From positions 744,001 through 808,000 of the forward strand of contig NZ_JAFBBJ010000001.1 of assembly GCF_016907085.1 (NCBI RefSeq): a stretch of 64,000 nt of DNA, written 5' to 3'. The position numbers were made by a program, and so were the translations under genes. Under the pieces are notes generated by a model. That model searched no databases. It saw nothing but the letters and a program-made list of their open reading frames with translations, and had not been told where the DNA came from. Each line of letters opens with the position of its first letter. Position 1 is the first letter of the stretch. Shown here piece by piece: positions 1-8,322 of the stretch. The stretch comes from Clavibacter michiganensis (lineage in GTDB: Bacteria > Actinomycetota > Actinomycetes > Actinomycetales > Microbacteriaceae).

Positions 1-1056
1 CTGCGGCAGGGTGCGCGCGACCGCGACGAGGGACCCGTCGGGGACGAGTCGGCCGGGGCTCGTGTCGACCTCGCGCGCGTAGGCGTCGCGGGCCTCCCAC
101 AGCTCCTTCGCGACCGCGAGGCCACGGCCGCCGCGGACCCCGTGCAGGCCGCTGAGGCGCCGCCACGGCTCGACCCGGGCGGGCTTCGCCTCCTTGGCGA
201 TGGTCGCGGCGAACTCCTGCTCGGCGATCGCGGTCTTGCCCTGCTCCTCGAGGCGGCGGGCGATCTCGTCGCGCACGTCGACCAGCAGCTCCACGTCGAG
301 CGCGGCGTAGACGAGCCAGGCGCGGGGGAGAGGTCGGGTCGACCAGTCGGCGGCCGAGTGCTCCTTGGCCAGGTGGATCCCGAGCAGCTCCTCCACCACG
401 GTGCCGAGGCCCACGCGGGGGAGGCCGAGCAGGCGCGAGGCGAGCTCGGTGTCGAAGATGCGCTGCGGGTCGAGGCCCACCTCGCGGAGGCAGGCCAGGT
501 CCTGGCTGGCGGCGTGCAGCACCCACTCGACGTCGCGGATCACCTCGTCGAGCTCCGAGAAGTCGCCGACGGCGGGCGGGTCGAACAGGAACGTGCCCGC
601 GCCGCGCCGGAACACCTGGATGAGGTAGGCGCGCTGGCTGTAGCGGAAGCCCGAGGCGCGCTCGGCGTCGACCGCGATGGGACCGGTGCCGGCCGCGATG
701 GCCTCGACCGCCCGGAGGTAGTCCTCCCGGGTGTCGATGACGGTGAGGTCGCCCGTCGCCGCGGCCTCGCGGAGGGGCGGCCGGTCGGGAGCGTCGTCGG
801 CGACGCGCTCGACCGACGCCACGCGCGTCTCCTGCTGCGGTGCCGCGGAGGCGGGCGCGCGGTCGGGCGCCGGATCCGGCGCGGGCCGCCGGGTGCGGGT
901 GCGCGTCCGGGCGACGACGGCGTCGGTGGCGGTGGATCCGGGGACGTCGGAGAACAGGGACGTGCCCATGGCCGGGCGGCTCAGGCCGGCGGGCGGCGAG
1001 ACCGGGGCGTCGCCGCCGGTCGCGTCGGGGTCGGGGGTGTCGGACGGGGCGTTCAC
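1..1056 (-). CDS. rnd: Ribonuclease D (3'-5' exonuclease with HRDC domain), C-terminus cut by window edge
   Basis: DEDD-type 3'-5' exoribonuclease expected to act in tRNA and structured-RNA 3' processing. Reading leftward from GTG at 1056, a low-complexity Pro/Ala/Arg-rich N-terminus of about 95 residues precedes the exonuclease fold. The first catalytic pair lies in VDAE (D130, E132). The second motif is HAASQDL, and the third is YAALDVELL with the Y-x3-D signature. The last visible residues (from about LHGVRGG) fit the start of an HRDC domain, which runs off the left edge. The GTG overlaps the TGA of the upstream DUF3000 gene by 4 bp (GTGA), so the two are probably translationally coupled. 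The long disordered N-terminus is the only oddity. Confidence 0.93.
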   Translation of the reverse strand, partial: MNAPSDTPDPDATGGDAPVSPPAGLSRPAMGTSLFSDVPGSTATDAVVARTRTRTRRPAPDPAPDRAPASAAPQQETRVASVERVADDAPDRPPLREAAATGDLTVIDTREDYLRAVEAIAAGTGPIAVDAERASGFRYSQRAYLIQVFRRGAGTFLFDPPAVGDFSELDEVIRDVEWVLHAASQDLACLREVGLDPQRIFDTELASRLLGLPRVGLGTVVEELLGIHLAKEHSAADWSTRPLPRAWLVYAALDVELLVDVRDEIARRLEEQGKTAIAEQEFAATIAKEAKPARVEPWRRLSGLHGVRGGRGLAVAKELWEARDAYAREVDTSPGRLVPDGSLVAVARTLPQ

Positions 1057-1649
1057 GTCCGGGTGCGTCGCGCTGATAGCAGTGTCACTCCTTCGCCCGC
1101 GGGAGGGAGCCCTGCGAGCATGCACAGTAGTTCCCCCCAGCCTTCCACATGGGCGGTCACGTCGGCGTCCGCGGGTGTCCACGAGGCGCGCAGCTCGATC
1201 TTGGCGCCGCTGCCCTGGCGGGCCAGCTCCCCGTAGCCGGTGGAGATGATCCGGGTGGCGGTGCCCGACGGCGAGGAGTACCGGGCGCCGCGGGAGGCGA
1301 GGCCGTCGACGAGCCAGGACCACGCGACGTCGGCGAGGAACGGATCCGTGCCCATGTCGGTCTCGAGCGGCGCCTGCGCGAAGCAGACGACCCGGAACGC
1401 GCCGCCCCACGCATCGGGCTCCTCCGGGTCGTGCAGCAGGATGAAGCGGCCGGTGCCGAGCTCCGAGTCGGAGGCATGGCCCGAGGGCGAGACGTCCGCG
1501 GCGAGCGCCACGGCGTACGGCGCCAGGTTGCTCGAGGGCGAGGGGATCTCCGTCAGCACGAGCTCGGACCGCGTGGTCGCGCGCCGCAGCGCGTCCAGCG
1601 CCGCGCGGAACTCGGGCGGATCCTCGGCACTGTCACGGGTCTCTACCAC
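1053..1649 (-). CDS. DUF3000 family protein
   Basis: Conserved actinobacterial protein of unknown function (DUF3000), 198 residues, beginning GTG GTA GAG. No membrane segment or signal peptide is visible. I recognise the family from the overall sequence, including the HDPEEPDAWGGAFRVVCFA stretch. It sits directly upstream of rnd and overlaps it by 4 bp, so it probably shares its transcript. There is no Shine-Dalgarno before the GTG. A TAGTCT box at 1656-1661 lies 6 nt upstream, which would place the transcription start on the start codon (leaderless mRNA). Function is unknown. Confidence 0.85.
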   Translation of the reverse strand: MVETRDSAEDPPEFRAALDALRRATTRSELVLTEIPSPSSNLAPYAVALAADVSPSGHASDSELGTGRFILLHDPEEPDAWGGAFRVVCFAQAPLETDMGTDPFLADVAWSWLVDGLASRGARYSSPSGTATRIISTGYGELARQGSGAKIELRASWTPADADVTAHVEGWGELLCMLAGLPPAGEGVTLLSARRTRT

Positions 1650-1742
1650 GTGTGCAGACTATGGTCCGCCGGTCGACGGGCCGGGAGCCACGCCGCGGCA
1701 GGGAAGCGCGGCACGGCCGCCGATGACCTCGCGATCAGGGGA

Positions 1743-2489
1743 TCAGCCCCGCGGCACCGTCCAGCGGGCGTAGGTGCGGTGGTCGTCGTCGACGAGCAGC
1801 TGGACGAGGCGCATCGCCGCGTGGATGCCCGATCCCGCCGGCACCAGCGGCGTGAGCGGCGTCACGAGCTCGGGCGAGGTGGTGAGGCAGAGCTCGTCCA
1901 CACGCCCCGCCGCGAGGAGCGATGCGGCGAGCGCGGGCCCGCCCTCGCACACGACGCGGGCCAGCCCGTGGCCGCGGAGCGCGTCGACGACGTGGGCGCC
2001 GCCCATCCGCCCGTCAGCTGCGGCGCCCAGCGGCACGGGGACGATCTCCGCGGGCACGCCTCCCAGCGTCGCCACGGCACGGTCGCGCGCCTCGGGCGGG
2101 CAGAGCACCAGGAGGCGGCCCGCCCCGGCGTCCGGGTCGAAGCGGTGCCCCTCCAGGTCGCCCGATGCGGTGGCGACGGCCAGGGGGGTGCGGCGGGGGA
2201 GGACGTAGCGCTCGGCGCGCACCGTGCCCGCGCCCACCAGCACGACGTCCGCGAGCTCGCGGATCACGCCGAGGATCCGCCGGTCGACGACGCTCGAGAG
2301 GCTGTCGGACGTGCCGTCCGCGCCGATGACGCTGCCGTCGACCGACGCCACGAAGTTGAGGCGGACGTGCTCGGGGGATCCCGGACGGTAGAGGTCCTCC
2401 AGCCACTCCCTCGTGCCGCCGTCGTCCAGCCCGCGCGCGTGCGCCGGGTCGCCCGGCCCGGGGACGGGCAGGACGCGGGTGATCCTCAC
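1743..2489 (-). CDS. Pyrimidine reductase family protein (RibD C-terminal domain)
   Basis: 248-residue protein of the RibD C-terminal/dihydrofolate reductase-like fold, the domain that reduces ribosylamino-pyrimidine intermediates of riboflavin synthesis with NADPH. Supporting motifs are NFVASVDGSVIG near the N-terminus, VLVGAGTVRAE in the middle, and VVCEGGPALAASLL for the cofactor/substrate loop. There is no RibD deaminase domain and no rib genes nearby, so a stand-alone role in another pyrimidine or pterin reduction is equally possible. The start is GTG at 2489, overlapping the SufE stop by 4 bp. The 93 bp before DUF3000 contain no clear terminator. Confidence 0.82.
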   Translation of the reverse strand: MRITRVLPVPGPGDPAHARGLDDGGTREWLEDLYRPGSPEHVRLNFVASVDGSVIGADGTSDSLSSVVDRRILGVIRELADVVLVGAGTVRAERYVLPRRTPLAVATASGDLEGHRFDPDAGAGRLLVLCPPEARDRAVATLGGVPAEIVPVPLGAAADGRMGGAHVVDALRGHGLARVVCEGGPALAASLLAAGRVDELCLTTSPELVTPLTPLVPAGSGIHAAMRLVQLLVDDDHRTYARWTVPRG

Positions 2490-2926
2490 CCGGCGAGCCG
2501 CTCGCGCACCTGGCGCTTGACCCGCCCGAGCATGGCCGTCATGCCGCGCATGCGCAGCGGCGACACGGCGGCGTCGAGCCCGATGGTGGACGGGTAGTCG
2601 TCGGGCACGGCGAGCACCTCGTCGGCCGGGAGCCCGTCGAGGCCCTGCGCCAGGATCGACGCGAACCCACGGCTCGTCGGCGCCTCGGCCGGCGCCTGGG
2701 CGTGCACGTGGACGTCGCCGTCGACGACCTCCACGAACATGAACACCGGCGACTGGCACTCCTCCACGCGCTCGAGCAGGTCCGGGTGCTCGGCGTACCG
2801 CGCGGGCAGCTCGGGCAGCTCGTTGCTGAAGTCGAGCAGGAGCAGGAGCCGGTCGCGCTGCTCGAGCGCGAGGAAGTCGTCGCGGATCTCGGCGAGCGCC
2901 GCGGGCAGCTCGGGGGAACCGGTCAT
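2486..2926 (-). CDS. sufE: SufE family cysteine desulfuration protein
   Basis: 146-residue SufE-like sulfur acceptor. In the known family it takes persulfide sulfur from a cysteine desulfurase and passes it to Fe-S scaffold systems. The conserved acceptor cysteine is C57 in VEECQSPVF. The length and the C-terminal [11 protein letters not shown] segment fit the family. The ATG at 2926 overlaps the upstream sulfurtransferase stop (ATGA). Pairing a rhodanese-type sulfurtransferase with SufE suggests joint sulfur trafficking, although the main suf operon is not in this window. Confidence 0.9.
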   Translation of the reverse strand: MTGSPELPAALAEIRDDFLALEQRDRLLLLLDFSNELPELPARYAEHPDLLERVEECQSPVFMFVEVVDGDVHVHAQAPAEAPTSRGFASILAQGLDGLPADEVLAVPDDYPSTIGLDAAVSPLRMRGMTAMLGRVKRQVRERLAG

Positions 2927-3834
2927 CGGGCGGGCAGCTCCCCGGGCTCGGCGCCCTGGACGATGGGGACGCGCACGGCGGAGCCCCACTCCGTCCAGGA
3001 GCCGTCGTAGTTGCGCACGCCCTCGAAGCCCAGCAGGTGGGTGAGCACGAACCACGTGTGGCTCGAGCGCTCGCCGATGCGGCAGAGGACCACGACGTCG
3101 TCGCCGTCACCCAGGCCCGCGCCGTCGCGGTAGACCGCGTCGAGCTCGGCGCGGGTCTTGAAGGAGCCGTCCTCGGCCGCGGCCCTGGCCCACGGGACGT
3201 TCTGCGACGTGGGGATGTGGCCGGCGCGGAGCGCGCCCTCCTCCGGGTAGGCCGGCGCCGTCGTGCGCTGGCCCGTGTACTCCTCGGGGCTGCGGACGTC
3301 GATGAGCGGGTTGCCGAGGTGCGCGAGCACGTCGTCCTTGAACGCGCGGATCTCCTCGTCGCGGCGCTCGACGACGGGGTACTCGACCGGGGTGGCCTCG
3401 GGGCGGTCGGTGGTGGTCGGGCGGCCCTCGGCGATCCACTTGTCGCGGCCGCCGTCGAGCAGGCGCACGTCCTCGTGGCCGAACAGCGTGAAGACCCAGA
3501 GGGCGTACGCGGCCCACCAGTTGCTCCTGTCGCCGTAGATGACGACCGTGCTGTCGCGCGCGATGCCGCGCTCCGACATGAGCTGCGCGAACCGCTCGCC
3601 GTCCACGTAGTCGCGCTGCACGGGGTCGTTGAGGTCGGTGTGCCAGTCGAGCTTCACCGCGCCGGGGATGTGGCCGGTCTCGTAGAGCAGCACGTCCTCG
3701 TCGGACTCGACGATCACGAGACCCGGCGTCAGCGCGCCGTCGGCGAGGCGCTCCTGGAGCCAGTCGCCGCTGACGAGCCGCTCCGGGTGGGCGTACTCGG
3801 CGAACCTGGGGGTGGTGTCCGGCTCGACGGCCAT
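2923..3834 (-). CDS. sseA: Sulfurtransferase (thiosulfate/3-mercaptopyruvate type, two rhodanese domains)
   Basis: 303-residue tandem rhodanese. The C-terminal domain carries the active-site loop CRIGERSS with catalytic Cys251. The N-terminal domain has GDRSNWW in the equivalent loop and so lacks the cysteine, which is normal for this two-domain family. It would transfer sulfane sulfur from thiosulfate or 3-mercaptopyruvate to an acceptor. The ATG at 3834 has a good GGAG site about 8 nt upstream. It is the first gene of the leftward run leading into sufE, with which it overlaps. It is divergent from zapE, and the shared 167-bp intergenic region should hold both promoters. Confidence 0.92.
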   Translation of the reverse strand: MAVEPDTTPRFAEYAHPERLVSGDWLQERLADGALTPGLVIVESDEDVLLYETGHIPGAVKLDWHTDLNDPVQRDYVDGERFAQLMSERGIARDSTVVIYGDRSNWWAAYALWVFTLFGHEDVRLLDGGRDKWIAEGRPTTTDRPEATPVEYPVVERRDEEIRAFKDDVLAHLGNPLIDVRSPEEYTGQRTTAPAYPEEGALRAGHIPTSQNVPWARAAAEDGSFKTRAELDAVYRDGAGLGDGDDVVVLCRIGERSSHTWFVLTHLLGFEGVRNYDGSWTEWGSAVRVPIVQGAEPGELPAR

Positions 3835-4001
3835 GGGGCTCTCCTGCTCTCGCGGCCGGCGGGGCCGCGCTGGGTGGGACGCGATTAGTCTGATGGGTGT
3901 CCCGCGGGCACCTTGCGCACCGCGTCGACCACCATCCACGGTAACGGTTCGCCCTGCGCGGGACTTCCCGACACCGCCACATGACAGCCGGAGACCCACC
4001 T

Positions 4002-5066
4002 GTGACGAACGCCGAGATCGGATCCCGGGACCACGACGCGGAGGGCACGGGACCCGGAGCCCTCGTCGGCCGCTCGCCGAGCATCACCGGAGCGGAGATC
4101 GCCGCGCACCTCGTGCCGCCGCGGCAGTTCGACGACGCGCGGTTCGACACCTACCGGCCCGACCCCGAGTACGACACGCAGGCGCGGGCCGTCGAGGTGC
4201 TGCGTGCGTTCTCGGGCGACCGCGCCGGATCCCGCGGCGGCCTGTTCTCGCGGAAGAAGGCGCCCGCCCTGAAGCCCGGCGTCTACCTCGACGGCGGGTT
4301 CGGCGTCGGCAAGACCCACCTCCTCGCGTCGCTCTGGCACGCCATGCCGGGACCGAAGTACTTCGGCACCTTCATCGAGTACACGGCGCTCGTCGGCGCC
4401 CTCGGCTACCAGGGCGCCGTCGGGATCCTGCGCGGGGCGACGCTCGTGGCCATCGACGAGTTCGAGCTCGACGACCCGGGCGACACGATGATGATGACGC
4501 GCCTGCTGTCCGACCTCGTGGCCGACGGCACGCGGATCGCCGCGACGAGCAACACCCCGCCGAACGCCCTGGGGGAGGGGCGCTTCGCCGCGGCCGACTT
4601 CCTGCGCGAGATCCAGGCCATGAGCGACCGGTTCGACACCATCCGCATCGACGGGCTCGACTACCGGCGCCGCGCCTTCGAGGGCCACGCGGTCACGGTG
4701 GACGCCGACGACCTCGACGCGCGTGCGGAGGCCGCGCAGGCCGCGGGCCGCTCCGTGACCGTCGACGGGTTCCCCGAGCTGGTGGCGCACCTCTCCCGCC
4801 TGCACCCCTCCAAGTACGTCAAGGTCATCGAGGGCGTCGACGCGATCGCGCTCCGCGGCGTGACGCAGCTGCAGGGCCAGACCGACGCCCTCCGCTTCGT
4901 CGCCTTCGTCGACCGGGTCTACGACGCGCAGATCCCGCTCCTCGCATCGGGCACGCCGTTCGACGAGGCGTTCTCGGCCGAGATGCTCGCGGGCGGCTAC
5001 CGCAAGAAGTACCTGCGCGCGATCTCGCGGCTCATCTCGCTCACCGCGGCCGGACGCGACCTCTAG
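4002..5066 (+). CDS. zapE: Cell division protein ZapE (AFG1-like ATPase)
   Basis: P-loop ATPase of the ZapE/AFG1 family, known in E. coli to act on FtsZ rings during division. Counting from GTG 4002, Walker A GGFGVGKT is at residues 98-105. The Walker B-like IDEFELDD follows, and SNTPPNAL matches the sensor region. I chose GTG 4002 over the in-frame ATG at 3981 because GGAG at 3990-3993 lies 8 nt before it, while the ATG has no ribosome-binding site. Length (354 aa) is normal. It is transcribed alone. The actinobacterial role is less well established than in proteobacteria. Confidence 0.9.
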   Translation: MTNAEIGSRDHDAEGTGPGALVGRSPSITGAEIAAHLVPPRQFDDARFDTYRPDPEYDTQARAVEVLRAFSGDRAGSRGGLFSRKKAPALKPGVYLDGGFGVGKTHLLASLWHAMPGPKYFGTFIEYTALVGALGYQGAVGILRGATLVAIDEFELDDPGDTMMMTRLLSDLVADGTRIAATSNTPPNALGEGRFAAADFLREIQAMSDRFDTIRIDGLDYRRRAFEGHAVTVDADDLDARAEAAQAAGRSVTVDGFPELVAHLSRLHPSKYVKVIEGVDAIALRGVTQLQGQTDALRFVAFVDRVYDAQIPLLASGTPFDEAFSAEMLAGGYRKKYLRAISRLISLTAAGRDL

Positions 5067-5125
5067 CCCACGACGCTCCGTCGTCCCTGGATCGGGGGCC
5101 GTCGGGGGCATCCCCGCCGCGCGCG

Positions 5126-5194
5126 GAAACACGATGTTCACACGCGCGCCACCTGCGTAACGCGCCGGAAACACGTCCGGCGAGCCGGCGAAAC
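5126..5194 (+). promoter_or_regulatory. GlnR-like operator cluster upstream of amt
   Basis: GTAAC-N6-GAAAC at 5157-5172 matches the actinobacterial GlnR half-site pair (gTnAc-n6-GaAAc). It is flanked by further GAAAC half-sites at 5126-5130 and 5190-5194 and a TTCAC at 5137-5141. The AC dinucleotides at 5129, 5140 and 5151 are spaced 11 bp apart, and those at 5171 and 5193 are 22 bp apart, the helical phasing known for GlnR. The region lies 120-190 bp before the ammonium transporter start. The assignment to GlnR is inference from the motif. Confidence 0.5.
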
Positions 5195-5317
5195 CTCGCC
5201 CCCCGACACTGGACGCGTACCCGGCATCCGGCTCGCGCCGAACCACCCGACCACACGGGCGGCCGCTCGCCTTCCGTCGGTGCGACCCCCTGCACGATCT
5301 ACGAGAGGTGAAACACC

Positions 5318-6604
5318 ATGGATCAAGGCAACACCGCCTTCCTCCTGATCGCCGCGGCGCTGGTCCTCCTGATGACGCCGGGTCTGGCGTTCTTCTACGG
5401 CGGGCTCGTCAAGGCCAAGAGCGTGATCAGCATGATGATGATGAGCTTCGGGGCCATGGGCCTGATCGGGCTCCTCTGGGTCCTGTACGGCTACGCCATC
5501 GCGTTCGGCAACGGCCCCGACGGCGCCGCGGGCAACCCGCGCTTCGTCGGCATCGACGGCGTCCTCGGCATCGACCTCGGCCAGCTCGGCCTCGGCGACG
5601 CGTACACCGCGGCCCTCGGCGAACAGACGTCGGCGTACCCGACCCTCGCCTTCGCCGCCTTCCAGGCCACGTTCGCGATCATCACGGTCGCTCTCATCTC
5701 CGGCGCCATCGCCGACCGCGCGAAGTTCGGCGCGTGGATGGTCTTCGCGGGCGTGTGGGCCACGGTCGTCTACTTCCCGGTCGCCAGCTGGGTCTTCAAC
5801 TTCACGGTCGCCGACGGATCGACGGTCGACGGCGGCTGGATCGCCTACAACGTCGGCGCCATCGACTTCGCGGGCGGCACGGCGGTCCACATCAACGCCG
5901 GTGCCGCGGCGCTCGCCCTCTCGCTGGTCCTCGGCAAGCGCGTCGGGTTCGCCAAGGGCATGCACGTGCCGCACAACCCGCCGTTCGTGCTCCTCGGCGC
6001 CGGGCTCCTCTGGTTCGGCTGGTTCGGCTTCAACGCGGGCTCCGAGCTCGCGGCCGACGGCATCGCGGCCATCGCGTTCCTCAACACCATCGCCGCTCCG
6101 GCCGCCGCGATCCTCGGCTGGCTCGTGGTCGAGAAGATCCGCGACGGCAAGCCGACCTCGGTGGGCGCCGCGTCCGGCGCGGTCGCGGGCCTCGTCGCCA
6201 TCACCCCGGCGTGCGCCGCGCTGTCGCCGGTGTGGGCCATCGTCCTCGGCCTCGTCGCCGGCGCGGTCTGCGCCGTCGCGATCGAGCTGAAGTTCAAGCT
6301 CGGCTTCGACGACTCGCTCGACGTCGTGGGCATCCACCTCATCGGCGGCCTCATCGGCACGCTGTACATCGGCATCTTCGCGACGAACGTCGGCCTCATC
6401 TACTCGGGCTCGCTCGAGCAGCTCGGCAAGCAGGCCCTCGCCGCCTTCGCGGTGCTGATCTACTCGTTCGTGCTCTCGTACGTCATCGGCATGATCATCC
6501 AGAAGACCATGGGCTTCCGGGTGAAGAACGAGGACGAGATCGCGGGCATCGACACGATCGTCCACGGCGAGGAGGGTTACGTGCTGGAGACCTCCGGCCG
6601 CTGA
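5318..6604 (+). CDS. amt: Ammonium transporter (Amt/MEP/Rh family)
   Basis: 428-residue polytopic membrane protein that conducts NH3/NH4+ into the cell. The two pore histidines are H191 (GGTAVHINAG) and H340 (VVGIHLIGG). The N-terminal MTPGLAFFYGGL segment and the cytoplasmic C-terminal tail after the last helix are typical, and about 11 membrane segments can be traced. The start ATG has GAGAGGTG 7 nt upstream. No P-II gene (glnK/glnB) follows; the next gene is an aldo/keto reductase behind a strong terminator. Nitrogen control is suggested by GlnR-like boxes upstream. Confidence 0.97.
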   Translation: MDQGNTAFLLIAAALVLLMTPGLAFFYGGLVKAKSVISMMMMSFGAMGLIGLLWVLYGYAIAFGNGPDGAAGNPRFVGIDGVLGIDLGQLGLGDAYTAALGEQTSAYPTLAFAAFQATFAIITVALISGAIADRAKFGAWMVFAGVWATVVYFPVASWVFNFTVADGSTVDGGWIAYNVGAIDFAGGTAVHINAGAAALALSLVLGKRVGFAKGMHVPHNPPFVLLGAGLLWFGWFGFNAGSELAADGIAAIAFLNTIAAPAAAILGWLVVEKIRDGKPTSVGAASGAVAGLVAITPACAALSPVWAIVLGLVAGAVCAVAIELKFKLGFDDSLDVVGIHLIGGLIGTLYIGIFATNVGLIYSGSLEQLGKQALAAFAVLIYSFVLSYVIGMIIQKTMGFRVKNEDEIAGIDTIVHGEEGYVLETSGR

Positions 6605-6625
6605 CCCGCACCGCCGCTCGACCCC

Positions 6626-6662
6626 GACGGGCGCCGCACCTCGCGAGAGGGCGGCGCCCGTC
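6626..6662 (+). terminator. Intrinsic terminator after amt
   Basis: Perfect 12-bp inverted repeat (arms 6626-6637 and 6651-6662) with a 13-nt loop, 21 bp after the amt stop. There is no long T-run, as is usual in very high-GC actinobacteria. Confidence 0.65.
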
Positions 6663-6847
6663 CGTCGTCCCACCGCTGACGTGTCGCTCGGTCATCCGCC
6701 GACACGATCTGTTCGCCCAGCGCGGAGCAGGCGCCCGTGCCGGTCGGTCGGGTGCGGCCCGGGCGTACGGTGGACCGAGTCGGGAGGCGCGCACCACGGC
6801 GCCTCCCGCATCCGACGTGACCATCGAGACGAAGAAGACGAGAGCAC

Positions 6848-7687
6848 ATGGCATCCCCCCTCATCACCCTGAACAACGGCGTCACCATCCCGCAGCTGGG
6901 CTTCGGCGTCTTCCAGACCCCGCCCGCCGAGACGCAGCAGGCCGTCGAGCGCGCGTTCGAGGCCGGCTACCGCCACATCGACACCGCCGCCGGCTACTAC
7001 AACGAGGAGGGCGTGGGCGCCGCCATCAAGGCGACGGGCATCCCGCGCGAGGAGCTCTTCATCACCACCAAGCTCCGCAACGGCGACCAGGGCGCGGACA
7101 GCGCCCGCACCGCCTTCGAGGACAGCCGCCGCAAGCTCGGCGTCGACGCGGTGGACCTCTACCTCATCCACTGGCCCTACCCGAAGCACGGCCTCTACGT
7201 GGAGACCTGGAAGACCTTCGAGGCGCTGCACGCCGAGGGCCTCATCCGCGCGATCGGCGTCTCCAACTTCCTCCCGGAGCACCTGGAGAAGCTGGCCGCC
7301 GAGAGCGACGTCGTGCCCGCGGTGAACCAGATCGAGGTGCACCCGACGTTCCAGCAGCACGACCTCTCCACCTTCTCGGTGGAGCGCGGCATCGAGGTCG
7401 AGGCGTACAGCCCGCTCGGCCAGGGCGCCGACCTGGAGTCGGACATCGTCACCCGCCTCGCGAAGGAGCACGACGCCACCCCCGCGCAGATCGTGCTCGC
7501 CTGGCACCTCGCGCAGGGCCGCATCGTGATCCCCAAGTCGGTCACGCCCGAGCGCATCGTCCAGAACTTCCAGAGCATCGAGGTCGAGCTCTCGGTCGAG
7601 GAGCTCGCCGAGATCGACACCCTGGAGACCGGCACGCGCCTCGGCGCCGACCCGGCGACGGCGGACTTCACGCAGTTCCCGTCCTGA
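6848..7687 (+). CDS. Aldo/keto reductase
   Basis: 279-residue NADPH-dependent aldo/keto reductase with a (beta/alpha)8 barrel, of the 2,5-diketo-gluconate reductase-like type. The full catalytic tetrad is present: D45 and Y50 in HIDTAAGYYNE, K75 in ITTKLRN and H108 in LYLIHWP. The C-terminal IPKSVTPERIVQNF matches the NADPH phosphate-binding loop. It stands alone between two terminators. The substrate cannot be told from sequence. Confidence 0.95.
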   Translation: MASPLITLNNGVTIPQLGFGVFQTPPAETQQAVERAFEAGYRHIDTAAGYYNEEGVGAAIKATGIPREELFITTKLRNGDQGADSARTAFEDSRRKLGVDAVDLYLIHWPYPKHGLYVETWKTFEALHAEGLIRAIGVSNFLPEHLEKLAAESDVVPAVNQIEVHPTFQQHDLSTFSVERGIEVEAYSPLGQGADLESDIVTRLAKEHDATPAQIVLAWHLAQGRIVIPKSVTPERIVQNFQSIEVELSVEELAEIDTLETGTRLGADPATADFTQFPS

Positions 7688-7711
7688 TCCCCCCGCCGGC
7701 ACGCCGGCACC

Positions 7712-7749
7712 ACGACGCCCGCCCGGCTCCTCGCCGCGGCGGGCGTCGT
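7712..7749 (+). terminator. Intrinsic terminator after aldo/keto reductase
   Basis: 12-bp perfect inverted repeat (arms 7712-7723 and 7738-7749) about 25 bp after the stop codon. Confidence 0.6.
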
Positions 7750-7890
7750 CGCGTCGGCACCGCCGCACGACATCGCGCTCGTATCGGGGGCGCGAGGGGG
7801 CTAGCGTGAGCCACACGACGCTCCCTCAGGCCGGAGGCGAGAGCCGCGGACCCGCCGGAGCCCGGACCACGGACCACCGTCAGGAGCATC

Positions 7891-8322
7891 GTGACCGATC
7901 ACACCGTCCCGCATTCCCGCCTCGCCGACGCGCTCAGCTCCGTGTCCGAGCGCATCGACGCGTCAGTCGACGCCAGCTGGGACGGGCTCACCGGGGTCCA
8001 GATCCTGATCCTCCGTCGGCTCTCCGGCACCGAGCGCATGGACCGCGCGTCGCTCGCGCTCGACACCCGCACCGCCCGCGCGGCCACCGTGCCGAGCCTC
8101 GCCTCGCTCATGCAGAAGGGCCTCGTGCTGGAGTCCGAGGACCCCGTCGGGTCCTACCTGCACCTCTCCGACGGTGGGCGGGCGCTCCTCCTGGGCGTCC
8201 GGACGGCCCGCGCCGAGTGGCTCGAGCAGGCGGCGCGGCAGGCCCGGCCGCCCGTGCACGGCGACGACCTCCTGCGCGCCGCGGCGCTGCTCGAGCACCT
8301 GCGCGCCACGGACGACATCTGA
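7891..8322 (+). CDS. MarR-like winged-helix regulator
   Basis: 143-residue protein with a MarR-like pattern. An N-terminal helix is followed by a winged-helix core (LTGVQILILRRLSG, then a helix-turn-helix around RTARAATVPSLASLMQKGLV and a wing ending YLHLSDGGRALL), with a C-terminal dimerisation helix. It starts at GTG 7891 with CAGGAG 4 nt upstream. It overlaps the following methyltransferase by about 4 bp, so the two are probably one unit. The ligand and operator are unknown. The match is by pattern rather than a named family member. Confidence 0.6.
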   Translation: MTDHTVPHSRLADALSSVSERIDASVDASWDGLTGVQILILRRLSGTERMDRASLALDTRTARAATVPSLASLMQKGLVLESEDPVGSYLHLSDGGRALLLGVRTARAEWLEQAARQARPPVHGDDLLRAAALLEHLRATDDI

